DNA of 64,000 nucleotides from Pseudomonas sp. AL03. GTDB lineage: Bacteria; Pseudomonadota; Gammaproteobacteria; Pseudomonadales; Pseudomonadaceae. The translations under genes were made by a program, and so were the position numbers. Below are positions 6,369 to 15,449 of the stretch, one piece after another (within the stretch, counting starts at the first letter, position 1; each line of letters starts with the position of its first letter). The notes beneath the pieces are model-generated. The model did not search any database, had not been told where the DNA came from, and worked only from the letters and a program-made list of their open reading frames with translations. The stretch lies in the NCBI RefSeq assembly GCF_029960815.1, contig NZ_JASBRE010000020.1, positions 44,997 through 108,996 of the forward strand, written 5' to 3'.

Positions 6369-7688
6369 ATGCTTTTTTCATTGCCTGACCGGCTGCGTCC
6401 TCCGAGGTCCGAAGTGAAAACTGCTGTCGCTCCACTTGCCCATGAAGTTCCGCCCGCAGCGCTTGACGATGTAGTCGCCGAATTAAAGGAGATCTACATC
6501 GAAAAAGGCACGCCGATGTTCATGCGCACGGTGCTGGCGTTGTTCTCCGGCGGCTTCGCGACCTTCGCTCTGCTTTATTGCGTGCAACCGATGATGCCGC
6601 TGTTGTCCCATGAATATTCCATCAACGCGGCGCAGAGCAGCCTGATCCTCTCGGTGGCCACCGGCATGCTCGCCATCGGTCTGCTGATCACTGGCCCGAT
6701 TTCCGATCGCGTCGGACGTAAGCCAGTGATGGTGACCGCGTTGTTCGCAGCGGCCTTGTGCACCATGGCCAGCGCGATGATGCCGAGTTGGGAAGGCGTA
6801 TTGATCATGCGCGCGTTGATCGGGTTGTCGTTGAGCGGCCTGGCAGCGGTGGCCATGACCTATCTGAGCGAAGAGATTCATCCACAGCACATCGGCCTGG
6901 CCATGGGGCTGTACATCGGTGGTAACGCGATTGGCGGGATGAGCGGACGCCTGATCACCGGTGTATTGATCGACTTTGTCAGCTGGCACACGGCGATGCT
7001 GGTGATTGGCGGTCTGGCGCTAATCGCGGCGACGGTGTTCTGGAAGATCCTTCCCGAGTCGCGCAACTTCCGCGCCCGTTCATTGCACCCGCGCAGCTTG
7101 ATTGACGGCTTCACCCTGCACTTTCGCGACGCCGGTCTACCGCTGCTGTTTCTCGAAGCCTTTGTGCTGATGGGCGCGTTCGTCACGCTGTTCAACTACA
7201 TCGGCTATCGCTTGCTGGCCGAGCCGTACCACATGGATCAGGCCTTCGTCGGGCTGCTCTCGGTGGTGTACCTGTCGGGTATCTACAGCTCAGCGAAAAT
7301 CGGCGCCCTGGCCGACCAACTCGGCCGTCGCAAAGTGCTGTGGGCGACCATCGTGCTGATGATCGCCGGCCTCGCCCTGACCATGTTCACGCCGCTGCCG
7401 GTGGTGATCATTGGCATGTTGATCTTTACCTTCGGCTTCTTCGGCGCGCACTCCGTAGCCAGCAGCTGGATCGGCCGTCGTGCGATCAAGGCCAAGGGGC
7501 AGGCGTCGTCGCTTTATCTGTTCAGCTACTACGCCGGGTCGAGTATTGCCGGCACTGCCGGGGGGGTGTTCTGGCACCTCGGCGGGTGGAACGGGATCGG
7601 ACTGTTCATTGGCGGGTTGCTGGTGATTGCGCTGTTGGTGGCGTTGAAACTGGCGAAGTTGCCGCCGTTGACCGGCGTGAAAACCTGA
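6369..7688 (+). CDS. ynfM: MFS transporter, YnfM family
   Basis: A 439-aa major facilitator protein with 12 predicted membrane helices. It shares long stretches with E. coli YnfM as I recall it (FMRTVLALFSGGFATFALLY, GRKPVMVTAL, MRALIGLSLSGLAAVAMTYL, KAKGQASSLYLFSYY). The motif GPISDRVGRKP after helix 2 is the MFS A-motif. YnfM-type proteins are predicted exporters; the substrate is not established. The ATG at 6369 lies in what looks like a promoter, while GTG at 6414 has GAGG a few bases before it and may be the true start (424 aa). A strong terminator follows at 7692. Confidence 0.88.
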   Translation: MLFSLPDRLRPPRSEVKTAVAPLAHEVPPAALDDVVAELKEIYIEKGTPMFMRTVLALFSGGFATFALLYCVQPMMPLLSHEYSINAAQSSLILSVATGMLAIGLLITGPISDRVGRKPVMVTALFAAALCTMASAMMPSWEGVLIMRALIGLSLSGLAAVAMTYLSEEIHPQHIGLAMGLYIGGNAIGGMSGRLITGVLIDFVSWHTAMLVIGGLALIAATVFWKILPESRNFRARSLHPRSLIDGFTLHFRDAGLPLLFLEAFVLMGAFVTLFNYIGYRLLAEPYHMDQAFVGLLSVVYLSGIYSSAKIGALADQLGRRKVLWATIVLMIAGLALTMFTPLPVVIIGMLIFTFGFFGAHSVASSWIGRRAIKAKGQASSLYLFSYYAGSSIAGTAGGVFWHLGGWNGIGLFIGGLLVIALLVALKLAKLPPLTGVKT

Positions 7689-7691
7689 AAA

Positions 7692-7722
7692 CAAAAACGC
7701 CCGGCAAAAGCCGGGCGTTTTC
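7692..7722. terminator. Bidirectional terminator between ynfM and hemE
   Basis: A 10-bp perfect stem, AACGCCCGGC, AAAA loop, GCCGGGCGTT, with A and T tracts on both sides, between two convergent genes. Confidence 0.9.
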
Positions 7723-7737
7723 GTTATTGGGCCACGA

Positions 7738-8805
7738 TCACTCGTGATACTGCGCCGACAGTTCATGCACCGCGCGCAGGAAGGCGCCAGCGTGTTCCGG
7801 ATCGACTTCAGGCGTGATGCCATGGCCGAGGTTGAACACGTGACCGCTGCCTTTGCCGTAGCTGGCGAGGATCCGGCCGACTTCGGTGCGAATGGCTTCT
7901 GGTTTCGCGTAGAGCACGGTGGGGTCCATGTTGCCTTGCAGGGCGACTTTGTTGCCGACGCGCTGGCGGGCTTCGCCAATGTCGCAAGTCCAGTCCAGGC
8001 CTAACGCATCAGCGCCAGCGTCGGCGATGCTTTCCAGCCACAGGCCGCCGTTCTTGGTGAACAGGATGACCGGTACCTTGCGGCCTTCGTGTTCACGGAT
8101 CAGGCCGCTGACGATCTTGCGCATGTAGGCCAGGGAGAATTCCTGATACGCCGCAGACGAGAGGTTGCCGCCCCAGGTGTCGAAGATCTGCACCGCTTGC
8201 GCGCCAGCCATGATCTGGCCGTTGAGGTAGCTGGTGACCGACTGCGCGAGTTTGTCCAGCAGCAGGTGCATGGCTTGCGGGTTGTCGTAGAGCATGGCCT
8301 TGGTCTTGCGGAAGTCTTTCGACGAACCGCCTTCGACCATGTAAGTGGCCAGGGTCCATGGGCTGCCGGAGAAGCCGATCAGCGGCACGCGACCGTTCAG
8401 TTCGCGGCGGATGGTGCTGACCGCGTCCATGACGTAGCCGAGGTCTTTGTGCGGATCAGGGATTGGCAGGGCTTCGACGTCGGCCAGGGTGCTGACGACT
8501 TTCTTGAAGCGCGGACCTTCACCGGTTTCGAAGTACAGGCCTTGGCCCATAGCGTCCGGGATGGTCAGGATGTCGGAGAAAAGGATCGCCGCGTCCAGTT
8601 GTGGATAGCGGTCGAGCGGTTGCATCGTGACTTCGCAAGCGAACTCCGGGTTCATGCACAGGCTCATGAAGTCACCGGCCTTGGCACGGCTGGCGCGGTA
8701 TTCAGGCAGGTAGCGGCCAGCCTGACGCATCATCCAGACAGGCGTGACGTCTACGGGTTGCTTGAGCAGGGCGCGAAGGAAACGGTCGTTCTTCAGGGCA
8801 GTCAT
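7738..8805 (-). CDS. hemE: Uroporphyrinogen decarboxylase
   Basis: A 355-aa cytoplasmic enzyme of haem synthesis that removes the four acetate carboxyls of uroporphyrinogen III to give coproporphyrinogen III. The N-terminal signature VWMMRQAGRYLPEYR supplies R27 and R31, and SDILTIPDAMG supplies D78, corresponding to the known substrate-binding Arg and Asp residues. GFSGSPWTLATYMVEGG and the C-terminal FNLGHGI are also typical. Length is normal for the family. It stands alone between two terminators, downstream of the gltBD unit on the same strand. Confidence 0.97.
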   Translation of the reverse strand: MTALKNDRFLRALLKQPVDVTPVWMMRQAGRYLPEYRASRAKAGDFMSLCMNPEFACEVTMQPLDRYPQLDAAILFSDILTIPDAMGQGLYFETGEGPRFKKVVSTLADVEALPIPDPHKDLGYVMDAVSTIRRELNGRVPLIGFSGSPWTLATYMVEGGSSKDFRKTKAMLYDNPQAMHLLLDKLAQSVTSYLNGQIMAGAQAVQIFDTWGGNLSSAAYQEFSLAYMRKIVSGLIREHEGRKVPVILFTKNGGLWLESIADAGADALGLDWTCDIGEARQRVGNKVALQGNMDPTVLYAKPEAIRTEVGRILASYGKGSGHVFNLGHGITPEVDPEHAGAFLRAVHELSAQYHE

Positions 8806-8852
8806 GTCGGCATCCGGTAAAAAAGTGCGGGCATTTTCTCAGAGCGCGACGC

Positions 8853-8880
8853 AAAAGGCACGGCAAGAGCCGTGCCTTTT
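8853..8880. terminator. Terminator downstream of gltD
   Basis: Stem AAAAGGCACGGC, AAGA loop, GCCGTGCCTTTT, between the end of gltD (with a REPIN in between) and the start of hemE. The flanking T run fits a terminator for the minus strand and would insulate hemE from gltBD. Confidence 0.8.
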
Positions 8881-8918
8881 GTCTATCGGGTCAATTTGTC
8901 GCGGGTTCGCCCCCGAAA

Positions 8919-9026
8919 GATCGTTCCCACGCTCCGCGTGGTAACGCCTCCAGTGACGCTCCGCGTCACGCCTTTGGGACGCGGAGCGTCCCGGGCTGCA
9001 TTCCCACGCAGAGCGTGGGAACGATC
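8919..9026. repeat. REPIN, GATCGTTCCCAC family
   Basis: Outer arms GATCGTTCCCACGCTCCGCG and its inverted counterpart ending GAGCGTGGGAACGATC, with an inner inverted repeat around GACGCTCCGCGTC. It sits between gltD and its terminator. Confidence 0.85.
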
Positions 9027-9043
9027 AGCGGGGCCGGCGTCAA

Positions 9044-10462
9044 TCAGACGCCCAGGTAATCCAGAATCCCTTCGGCAGCGTTGCGGCCTTCGAAGATCGC
9101 CGTTACCACCAGGTCGGAACCGCGAACCATGTCGCCACCGGCGAAGATTTTAGGGTTGCTGGTCTGGTGCTTGTACTGACCTTGTTCCGGTGCCACGACG
9201 CGGCCCTGGCTGTCGGTCTGGATGCTGTGCTGTTCAAACCACGGCGCCGGGCTTGGACGGAAACCGAAGGCGATGACCACGGCGTCGGCCGGGATGATCT
9301 CTTCGGAACCCGGGATCGGCTCGGGGCTGCGACGGCCACGGGCGTCCGGTTCGCCGAGACGGGTCTCGACCACCTTCACGCCTTCGACGCGGTCTTCACC
9401 GACGATGGCGATCGGCTGGCGGTTGTAGAGGAATTTCACGCCTTCTTCCTTGGCGTTCTTCACCTCTTTACGCGAGCCCGGCATGTTCGCTTCGTCACGA
9501 CGATAAGCGCAGGTCACCGACTTGGCACCCTGGCGAATCGAAGTACGGTTGCAGTCCATCGCCGTGTCGCCGCCGCCCAGTACCACGACCTTCTTGCCTT
9601 TCATGTCGACGAAATCTTCCGGCGACTTTTCAAAACCCAGGTTGCGGTTGACGTTGGCAATAAGGAAGTCGAGCGCGTCATGCACGCCCGGCAGGTCCTC
9701 ACCGGCAAAACCGCCCTTCATGTAGGTGTAGGTGCCCATGCCCATGAACACAGCATCGTATTCTTCGAGCAGTTGCTCGACGGTCACGTCCTTGCCCACG
9801 TCGGTGTTCAGGCGGAACTCGATGCCCATGCCGGTGAAGACTTCGCGGCGATTACTCAGCACGGTCTTTTCCAGCTTGAACTCGGGGATACCGAAGGTCA
9901 GCAGACCACCGATTTCCGGGTTCTTGTCGAACACCACCGGCGTCACACCGCCGCGTACCAGCACGTCGGCACAACCCAGGCCAGCAGGCCCTGCGCCGAT
10001 CACCGCAACACGCTTGCCGGTCGGAATGACCTTGGACATGTCCGGACGCCAGCCCATGGCGAACGCGGTGTCGGTGATGTACTTCTCGACCGAACCGATG
10101 GTCACTGCGCCAAAACCGTCGTTGAGGGTGCAGGCACCCTCGCACAGACGATCCTGCGGGCATACCCGGCCACAGACTTCCGGCAAGGTGTTGGTCTGGT
10201 GCGACAGCTCGGCGGCCTGAAGGATGTTGCCCTCGGCCACCAGTTTCAGCCAGTTGGGAATGAAGTTGTGCACCGGGCACTTCCATTCGCAATACGGGTT
10301 ACCGCAACCCAGGCAGCGGTGGGCCTGATCGGCCGAATGCTGGGGTTTGAAGGGTTCGTAGATCTCCACGAACTCTTTCTTGCGTTGACGCAACAGTTTC
10401 TTCTTCGGATCTTTGCGCCCGACATCGATGAACTGGAAGTCGTTATTCAGACGTTCAGCCAT
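9044..10462 (-). CDS. gltD: Glutamate synthase (NADPH) small subunit
   Basis: A 472-aa flavoprotein that passes electrons from NADPH to the large subunit during conversion of glutamine and 2-oxoglutarate to two glutamates. The N-terminal [4Fe-4S] domain has cysteines 50, 53, 58 and 62 (CLGCGNPYCEWKC) and 97, 101, 107 and 111 (CGRVCPQDRLCEGAC). The FAD-binding motif VAVIGAGPAGLG lies at about 152-163, and a second Rossmann motif VVVLGGGDTAMD binds NADPH. It lies 33 bp downstream of gltB and is surely co-transcribed with it. Confidence 0.97.
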   Translation of the reverse strand: MAERLNNDFQFIDVGRKDPKKKLLRQRKKEFVEIYEPFKPQHSADQAHRCLGCGNPYCEWKCPVHNFIPNWLKLVAEGNILQAAELSHQTNTLPEVCGRVCPQDRLCEGACTLNDGFGAVTIGSVEKYITDTAFAMGWRPDMSKVIPTGKRVAVIGAGPAGLGCADVLVRGGVTPVVFDKNPEIGGLLTFGIPEFKLEKTVLSNRREVFTGMGIEFRLNTDVGKDVTVEQLLEEYDAVFMGMGTYTYMKGGFAGEDLPGVHDALDFLIANVNRNLGFEKSPEDFVDMKGKKVVVLGGGDTAMDCNRTSIRQGAKSVTCAYRRDEANMPGSRKEVKNAKEEGVKFLYNRQPIAIVGEDRVEGVKVVETRLGEPDARGRRSPEPIPGSEEIIPADAVVIAFGFRPSPAPWFEQHSIQTDSQGRVVAPEQGQYKHQTSNPKIFAGGDMVRGSDLVVTAIFEGRNAAEGILDYLGV

Positions 10463-10495
10463 TGTTAAAACCTCATCAAACTCTTCAGGCGCATA

Positions 10496-13400
10496 TCACT
10501 GCGGGTTGGCACGGGTGCTGGAAAGCAACGATTTCAGGTTGGCAGCCTTGGGCTTGACCAGCCAGAAACGACGCAGATAGTCGTCGAGGTTTTCAGCGAG
10601 GTTACGGCCCCACTCGCTGTCGGTTTCCGCGACGTATTCGTTCAGCACGCGTTGCAGGTGGCTGCGATAGGCTTCCATCGTCTCACCGCTGATCCGCTGG
10701 ATTTCCACCAGTTCGTGGTTGACCCGGTCAACGAAAGTGTTGTCCTGGTCGAGCACGTAGGCGAAACCGCCGGTCATGCCTGAGCCGAAGTTGTAACCGG
10801 TCTTGCCCAATACGCAGACGAAACCACCGGTCATGTACTCGCAGCAGTGATCGCCAGTGCCTTCCACCACGGTGTGAGCACCGGAGTTACGCACCGCGAA
10901 ACGCTCGCCCGCGGTCCCGGCGGCGAACAGCTTGCCGCCGGTGGCGCCGTACAGGCAGGTGTTGCCGATGATGGCACTGTCCTGAGTTTTGTAGACGCTG
11001 CCCTTCGGCGGAACGATGACCAGCTTGCCGCCGGTCATGCCCTTGCCGACGTAGTCGTTGGCGTCGCCTTCCAGGTACATGTTCAGGCCACCGGCGTTCC
11101 ACACACCGAAGCTCTGACCGGCCGTCCCGTTGAAGCGGAAGGTGATCGGCGCATTCGCCATGCCTTGGTTGCCGTGTTTGCGAGCGATTTCACCAGAGAT
11201 CCGCGCGCCGATCGAACGGTCGCAGTTGCAGATATCCAGGGCGAAATCAGCGCCGCTCATGTCGTTGATGGCCGAGGTGGCCATATCGACCATTTTCTCG
11301 GCCAGCAGGCCTTTGTCGAACGGCGGGTTGCGCTCAACCTGGCAGAACTGAGGTTTGTCTGCCGGGATGTGATCGCTGCCGAGCAACGGCGTCAGGTCCA
11401 GGTGTTGCTGCTTGGCAGTCTGGCCTTCGAGGATGTCCAGCAGATCGGTACGACCGATCAGCTCTTCGAGGGAGCGCACGCCCAGCTTGGCCAGCCACTC
11501 ACGGGTTTCTTCGGCGACGTAGGTGAAGAAATTCACCACCATGTCGACGGTCCCGATGTAGTGATCCTTACGCAGCTTTTCGTTCTGAGTCGCGACGCCG
11601 GTGGCGCAGTTGTTCAGGTGGCAGATGCGCAGGTATTTGCAGCCCAGCGCGATCATGGGCGCGGTGCCGAAGCCGAAGCTTTCAGCGCCGAGGATCGCTG
11701 CCTTGATCACGTCGAGACCGGTTTTCAGGCCGCCGTCGGTCTGCACCCGGACTTTGCCGCGCAGATCGTTGCCGCGCAGGGTCTGGTGGGTTTCGGCCAG
11801 GCCGAGTTCCCACGGAGCGCCCGCGTATTTGATCGACGTCAACGGCGATGCGCCGGTGCCGCCGTCGTAACCGGAGATGGTGATCAAGTCCGCGTAGGCC
11901 TTGGCCACACCGGCGGCGATGGTGCCGACGCCCGCCTCTGCAACCAGCTTCACCGAGACCAGCGCCTTCGGATTGACTTGTTTCAGGTCGAAAATCAGCT
12001 GCGACAAGTCTTCGATCGAGTAGATGTCGTGGTGCGGCGGCGGCGAAATCAGGGTCACGCCCGGTACTGCGTAACGCAGCTTGGCGATCAGACCGTTGAC
12101 CTTGCCGCCTGGCAGTTGACCACCTTCGCCGGGCTTGGCGCCTTGGGCGACTTTGATCTGCAGCACTTCAGCGTTGACCAGGTATTCCGGGGTTACACCG
12201 AAACGGCCTGTCGCCACTTGCTTGATTTTCGAGCTTTTGATAGTGCCGTAACGCGCCGGGTCTTCACCGCCTTCGCCGGAGTTGGAACGCGCACCGAGGC
12301 GGTTCATGGCTTCGGCGAGGGCTTCGTGAGCTTCAGGCGACAGAGCACCGAGGGAGATGCCCGCGGAGTCGAAGCGCTTGAGCACCGATTCCAGCGGTTC
12401 GATCTCGCTGATGTCCAGCGGCGTGTCCAGGGTTTTGACCTTGAACAGGTCGCGGATCATCGACACCGGACGGTTGTCGACCAGCGCCGTGTATTCCTTG
12501 AACTTGCTGTAGTCGCCCTGCTGCACAGCGGCTTGCAGGGTGTTGACCACGTCCGGGTTGTACGCGTGATATTCGCCACCGTGGACGAACTTCAGCAAAC
12601 CGCCCTGCTGGATCGGCTTGCGCGGGCTCCAGGCTTCGGCAGCCAGGGCTTTCTGCTCGGCTTCGATGTCGACGAAACGCGCACCTTTGATGCGGCTCGG
12701 TACGCCACGGAAGCTCAGCTCGCAGACTTCTTCAGACAGGCCGATGGCTTCGAACAGCTGCGCACCGCGGTACGACGTAATGGTCGAGATGCCCATCTTC
12801 GACAGGATCTTCAGCAGGCCTTTGGTGATGCCTTTGCGGTAGTTCTTGAACACCTCGTAGAGGTCGCCCAGTACTTCACCGGTACGGATCAGGTCGCCCA
12901 GCACTTCGTAGGCCAGGAACGGATAGACCGCCGAGGCGCCGAAACCGATCAACACCGCGAAGTGGTGCGGGTCGCGAGCCGTCGCGGTTTCCACGAGGAT
13001 GTTGGAGTCGCAACGCAGGCCTTTTTCGGTCAGGCGGTGGTGCACCGCGCCGGTGGCCAGGGACGCGTGGATCGGCAACTTGCCCGGGGCAATGTGACGG
13101 TCACTCAGCACGACCTGGGTACGACCGGAGCGCACAGCCTCTTCAGCCTGATCGGCGACGTTGCGGATCGCCGCTTCGAGGCCGACGCTTTCGTCGTAGT
13201 TGAGGTCGATGATCGCGCGCTCGAAGCCCGGACGATCGAGGTTCATCAGCGAGCGCCACTTGGCCGGGGAAATGACCGGCGAGCTGAGGATCACGCGTGA
13301 GGCGTGTTCCGGCGACTCCTGGAAGATGTTGCGCTCGGCACCGAGGCAGATCTCCAGCGACATGACGATGGCTTCACGCAGCGGGTCGATCGGCGGGTTG

Positions 13401-14947
13401 GTGACCTGCGCGAACTGCTGGCGGAAATAGTCGTACGGCGTGCGCACACGCTGGGACAGCACGGCCATCGGCGTATCGTCGCCCATCGAGCCGACGGCTT
13501 CGTAGCCTTGCTCGCCAAGCGGACGCAGCACTTGGTCACGTTCTTCGAAAGTGACCTGGTACATCTTCATGTATTGCTTGAGCTGGTCGACGTCATAGAA
13601 AGCCGAACCATGGTCGTTGTCTTCCATGGTCGCCTGGATGCGCAGGGCGTTCTTGCGCAGCCATTGCTTGTACGGATGACGCGACTTCAGGCGGTTGTCG
13701 ATGGCGTCGGTGTCGAGGATCTGACCGGTTTCGGTGTCCACGGCAAAAATCTGTCCCGGCCCGACGCGGCCCTTGGCGATCACGTCTTCAGGCTGGTAGT
13801 TCCAGACACCGATTTCAGACGCCAGGGTGATGAAACCGTTCTTGGTGGTGACCCAGCGCGCCGGACGCAGACCGTTACGGTCGAGCAGGCACACCGCGTA
13901 ACGACCGTCGGTCATTACCACGCCGGCCGGGCCGTCCCACGGTTCCATGTGCATCGAGTTGTATTCGTAGAACGCACGCAGATCCGGGTCCATGGTTTCG
14001 ACGTTCTGCCACGCAGGCGGAATGATCATCCGCACGCCACGGAACAGGTCGATGCCACCGGTAACCATCAGCTCAAGCATGTTGTCCATGCTGGAGGAGT
14101 CGGAACCAACGCGGTTGACCAGCGGGCCGAGTTCTTCCAGGTCCATCAAGTCGTTGGTGAACTTGGTGCGACGGGCCACGGCCCAGTTGCGGTTGCCGGT
14201 GATGGTGTTGATCTCGCCGTTGTGGGCGAGGAAGCGGAACGGCTGAGCCAGCGGCCATTTCGGCAGGGTGTTGGTGGAGAAGCGCTGGTGGAACACGCAG
14301 ATCGAAGTTTGCAGGCGCTCATCGCTAAGGTCTGGATAGAAGGCGGTGAGATCCGCCGGCATCATCAGGCCTTTATAAATGATGGTCTTGTGCGAAAAGC
14401 TGCAGATGTAGTGATCGGCGTCGGCGGCGTTGGCCACGGACGAGCGACGACGAGAGGTGAACAGCTTGATCGCCATGTCCTGATCGCTCAGGCCTTCACC
14501 GCCGATGTACACCTGCTCGATCTGCGGCAGGCGCTCGAGGGCCAGGCGGCCGAGGACGCTGGTGTCGATCGGCACTTTGCGCCAGCCGACCAGTTGCAGA
14601 CCGGCGGCCAGGATCTCGCGGTTCATGTTCTCGCGAGCGGCCTCGGCTTTAACCGGGTCCTGGTTGAAGAAGACCATGCCCACAGCGTATTGCTTGGGCA
14701 GTTCGACACCGAAGGTTTCCTGGGCGATCGCACGCAGGAATACATCCGGCTTTTGAATCAGCAGACCGCAACCGTCACCGGTCTTGCCGTCGGCGTTGAT
14801 CCCACCGCGGTGGGTCATGCAGGTCAGGGCCTCGATGGCCGTTTGCAAAAGGGTATGACTGGGCTCGCCCTGCATATGGGCTATCAGGCCGAAACCGCAG
14901 TTATCCTTGAATTCATCTGGTTGGTACAGACCTGCTTTCATAGACAC
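10496..14947 (-). CDS. gltB: Glutamate synthase large subunit
   Basis: A 1483-aa enzyme, the normal length. The N-terminus MSMKAGLYQPDEFKDNCGFG carries Cys17, which becomes the catalytic N-terminal residue of the type II glutamine amidotransferase after removal of the propeptide. The central and FMN/2-oxoglutarate domains follow (GEGGEDPARY; SGYDGGTGASPLTSIKYAG), then the [3Fe-4S] cysteines of CKYLRICHLNNC and the C-terminal GXGXG beta-helix (MTGGKLVI, MTGGFVCVLG, MTGGFAYVLD). It forms the ammonia-assimilating complex with GltD. Large open frames on the opposite strand are codon-bias shadows. Confidence 0.98.
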   Translation of the reverse strand: MSMKAGLYQPDEFKDNCGFGLIAHMQGEPSHTLLQTAIEALTCMTHRGGINADGKTGDGCGLLIQKPDVFLRAIAQETFGVELPKQYAVGMVFFNQDPVKAEAARENMNREILAAGLQLVGWRKVPIDTSVLGRLALERLPQIEQVYIGGEGLSDQDMAIKLFTSRRRSSVANAADADHYICSFSHKTIIYKGLMMPADLTAFYPDLSDERLQTSICVFHQRFSTNTLPKWPLAQPFRFLAHNGEINTITGNRNWAVARRTKFTNDLMDLEELGPLVNRVGSDSSSMDNMLELMVTGGIDLFRGVRMIIPPAWQNVETMDPDLRAFYEYNSMHMEPWDGPAGVVMTDGRYAVCLLDRNGLRPARWVTTKNGFITLASEIGVWNYQPEDVIAKGRVGPGQIFAVDTETGQILDTDAIDNRLKSRHPYKQWLRKNALRIQATMEDNDHGSAFYDVDQLKQYMKMYQVTFEERDQVLRPLGEQGYEAVGSMGDDTPMAVLSQRVRTPYDYFRQQFAQVTNPPIDPLREAIVMSLEICLGAERNIFQESPEHASRVILSSPVISPAKWRSLMNLDRPGFERAIIDLNYDESVGLEAAIRNVADQAEEAVRSGRTQVVLSDRHIAPGKLPIHASLATGAVHHRLTEKGLRCDSNILVETATARDPHHFAVLIGFGASAVYPFLAYEVLGDLIRTGEVLGDLYEVFKNYRKGITKGLLKILSKMGISTITSYRGAQLFEAIGLSEEVCELSFRGVPSRIKGARFVDIEAEQKALAAEAWSPRKPIQQGGLLKFVHGGEYHAYNPDVVNTLQAAVQQGDYSKFKEYTALVDNRPVSMIRDLFKVKTLDTPLDISEIEPLESVLKRFDSAGISLGALSPEAHEALAEAMNRLGARSNSGEGGEDPARYGTIKSSKIKQVATGRFGVTPEYLVNAEVLQIKVAQGAKPGEGGQLPGGKVNGLIAKLRYAVPGVTLISPPPHHDIYSIEDLSQLIFDLKQVNPKALVSVKLVAEAGVGTIAAGVAKAYADLITISGYDGGTGASPLTSIKYAGAPWELGLAETHQTLRGNDLRGKVRVQTDGGLKTGLDVIKAAILGAESFGFGTAPMIALGCKYLRICHLNNCATGVATQNEKLRKDHYIGTVDMVVNFFTYVAEETREWLAKLGVRSLEELIGRTDLLDILEGQTAKQQHLDLTPLLGSDHIPADKPQFCQVERNPPFDKGLLAEKMVDMATSAINDMSGADFALDICNCDRSIGARISGEIARKHGNQGMANAPITFRFNGTAGQSFGVWNAGGLNMYLEGDANDYVGKGMTGGKLVIVPPKGSVYKTQDSAIIGNTCLYGATGGKLFAAGTAGERFAVRNSGAHTVVEGTGDHCCEYMTGGFVCVLGKTGYNFGSGMTGGFAYVLDQDNTFVDRVNHELVEIQRISGETMEAYRSHLQRVLNEYVAETDSEWGRNLAENLDDYLRRFWLVKPKAANLKSLLSSTRANPQ

Positions 14948-15050
14948 TTTCTCACCAGGCTGCCTCTTAACGAGGCAAATTTCTTTTCAATTCAACCACT
15001 TGCCATCCACGCCGAACGTTCGTCAGCTTTGCGGGGGCAAAAGGGAGGTC

Positions 15051-15079
15051 ATTGTACACACCGACACAGAGGCTCACAA
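15051..15079 (-). promoter_or_regulatory. sigma70-type promoter of gltB
   Basis: On the minus strand, TTGTGA (15079-15074) and TACAAT (15056-15051) are separated by exactly 17 bp, about 105 bp before the gltB start codon. The hexamers each differ from consensus by only one or two bases. Confidence 0.65.
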
Positions 15080-15219
15080 ATTTGACGACGAAATGTCGCA
15101 AATCTATGTCGCATTTGTGAAAGGTTTAAAGCGATCTGCTGTGCTAGTCAAAACATTTTTAATGTTGACCGCAACGACTCAAAGACTACTGTGACGCAGA
15201 CACCACAAGGCACGCGACC

Positions 15220-15380
15220 GAGGGTCTGTTGGTGCTTGCTGACGAACCGCGTTGTGATGCCAACGTGTGCGAGGCAAGGCGCGGGATGCCGCCAAGGGTG
15301 GTCCCCTTGGCAAATCCCGCAACGCAGCTTCGCACATGTTGGCGCGCAACGCGGTCGTCGGCAAGCGCCAACAGACCCTC
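15220..15380. repeat. 161-bp imperfect palindrome between damX and gltB
   Basis: Both ends read GAGGGTCTGTTGG inward from opposite strands, and about 78 bp on each side are roughly 80 percent complementary, closing on the tip AAGGGTGGTCCCCTT. It could fold into one long hairpin as RNA or DNA. It does not share sequence with the three shorter REPIN families here. With the gltB promoter it accounts for the 502-bp gap 14948-15449. It may be a large miniature repeat or encode a structured transcript. Confidence 0.7.
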
Positions 15381-15449
15381 TGAGGCGGCATGCGCTTGTA
15401 GAAATTTTGAGGTGCCGGGAGAGGCGGCCTGGGTAAGGCCGCCGAATCT

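Noticed and set aside
2936..9026. CRISPR-like repetition of GATCGTTCCCAC sequences
   Set aside because: Copies are dispersed, inverted and kilobases apart; they are REP/REPIN elements, not a regular array.
9167..10468. 433-codon frame opposite gltD
   Set aside because: Shadow of gltD; no domain and no ribosome-binding site.
10847..15085. Very long open frames on the plus strand opposite gltB (817 and 593 codons)
   Set aside because: They mirror the GC-rich codon pattern of gltB, show no recognisable domains and have low-complexity His/Arg/Asp-rich translations.
15220..15380. Terminal inverted repeats of an insertion sequence
   Set aside because: The arms join directly with no transposase frame between them; it is a simple long palindrome.
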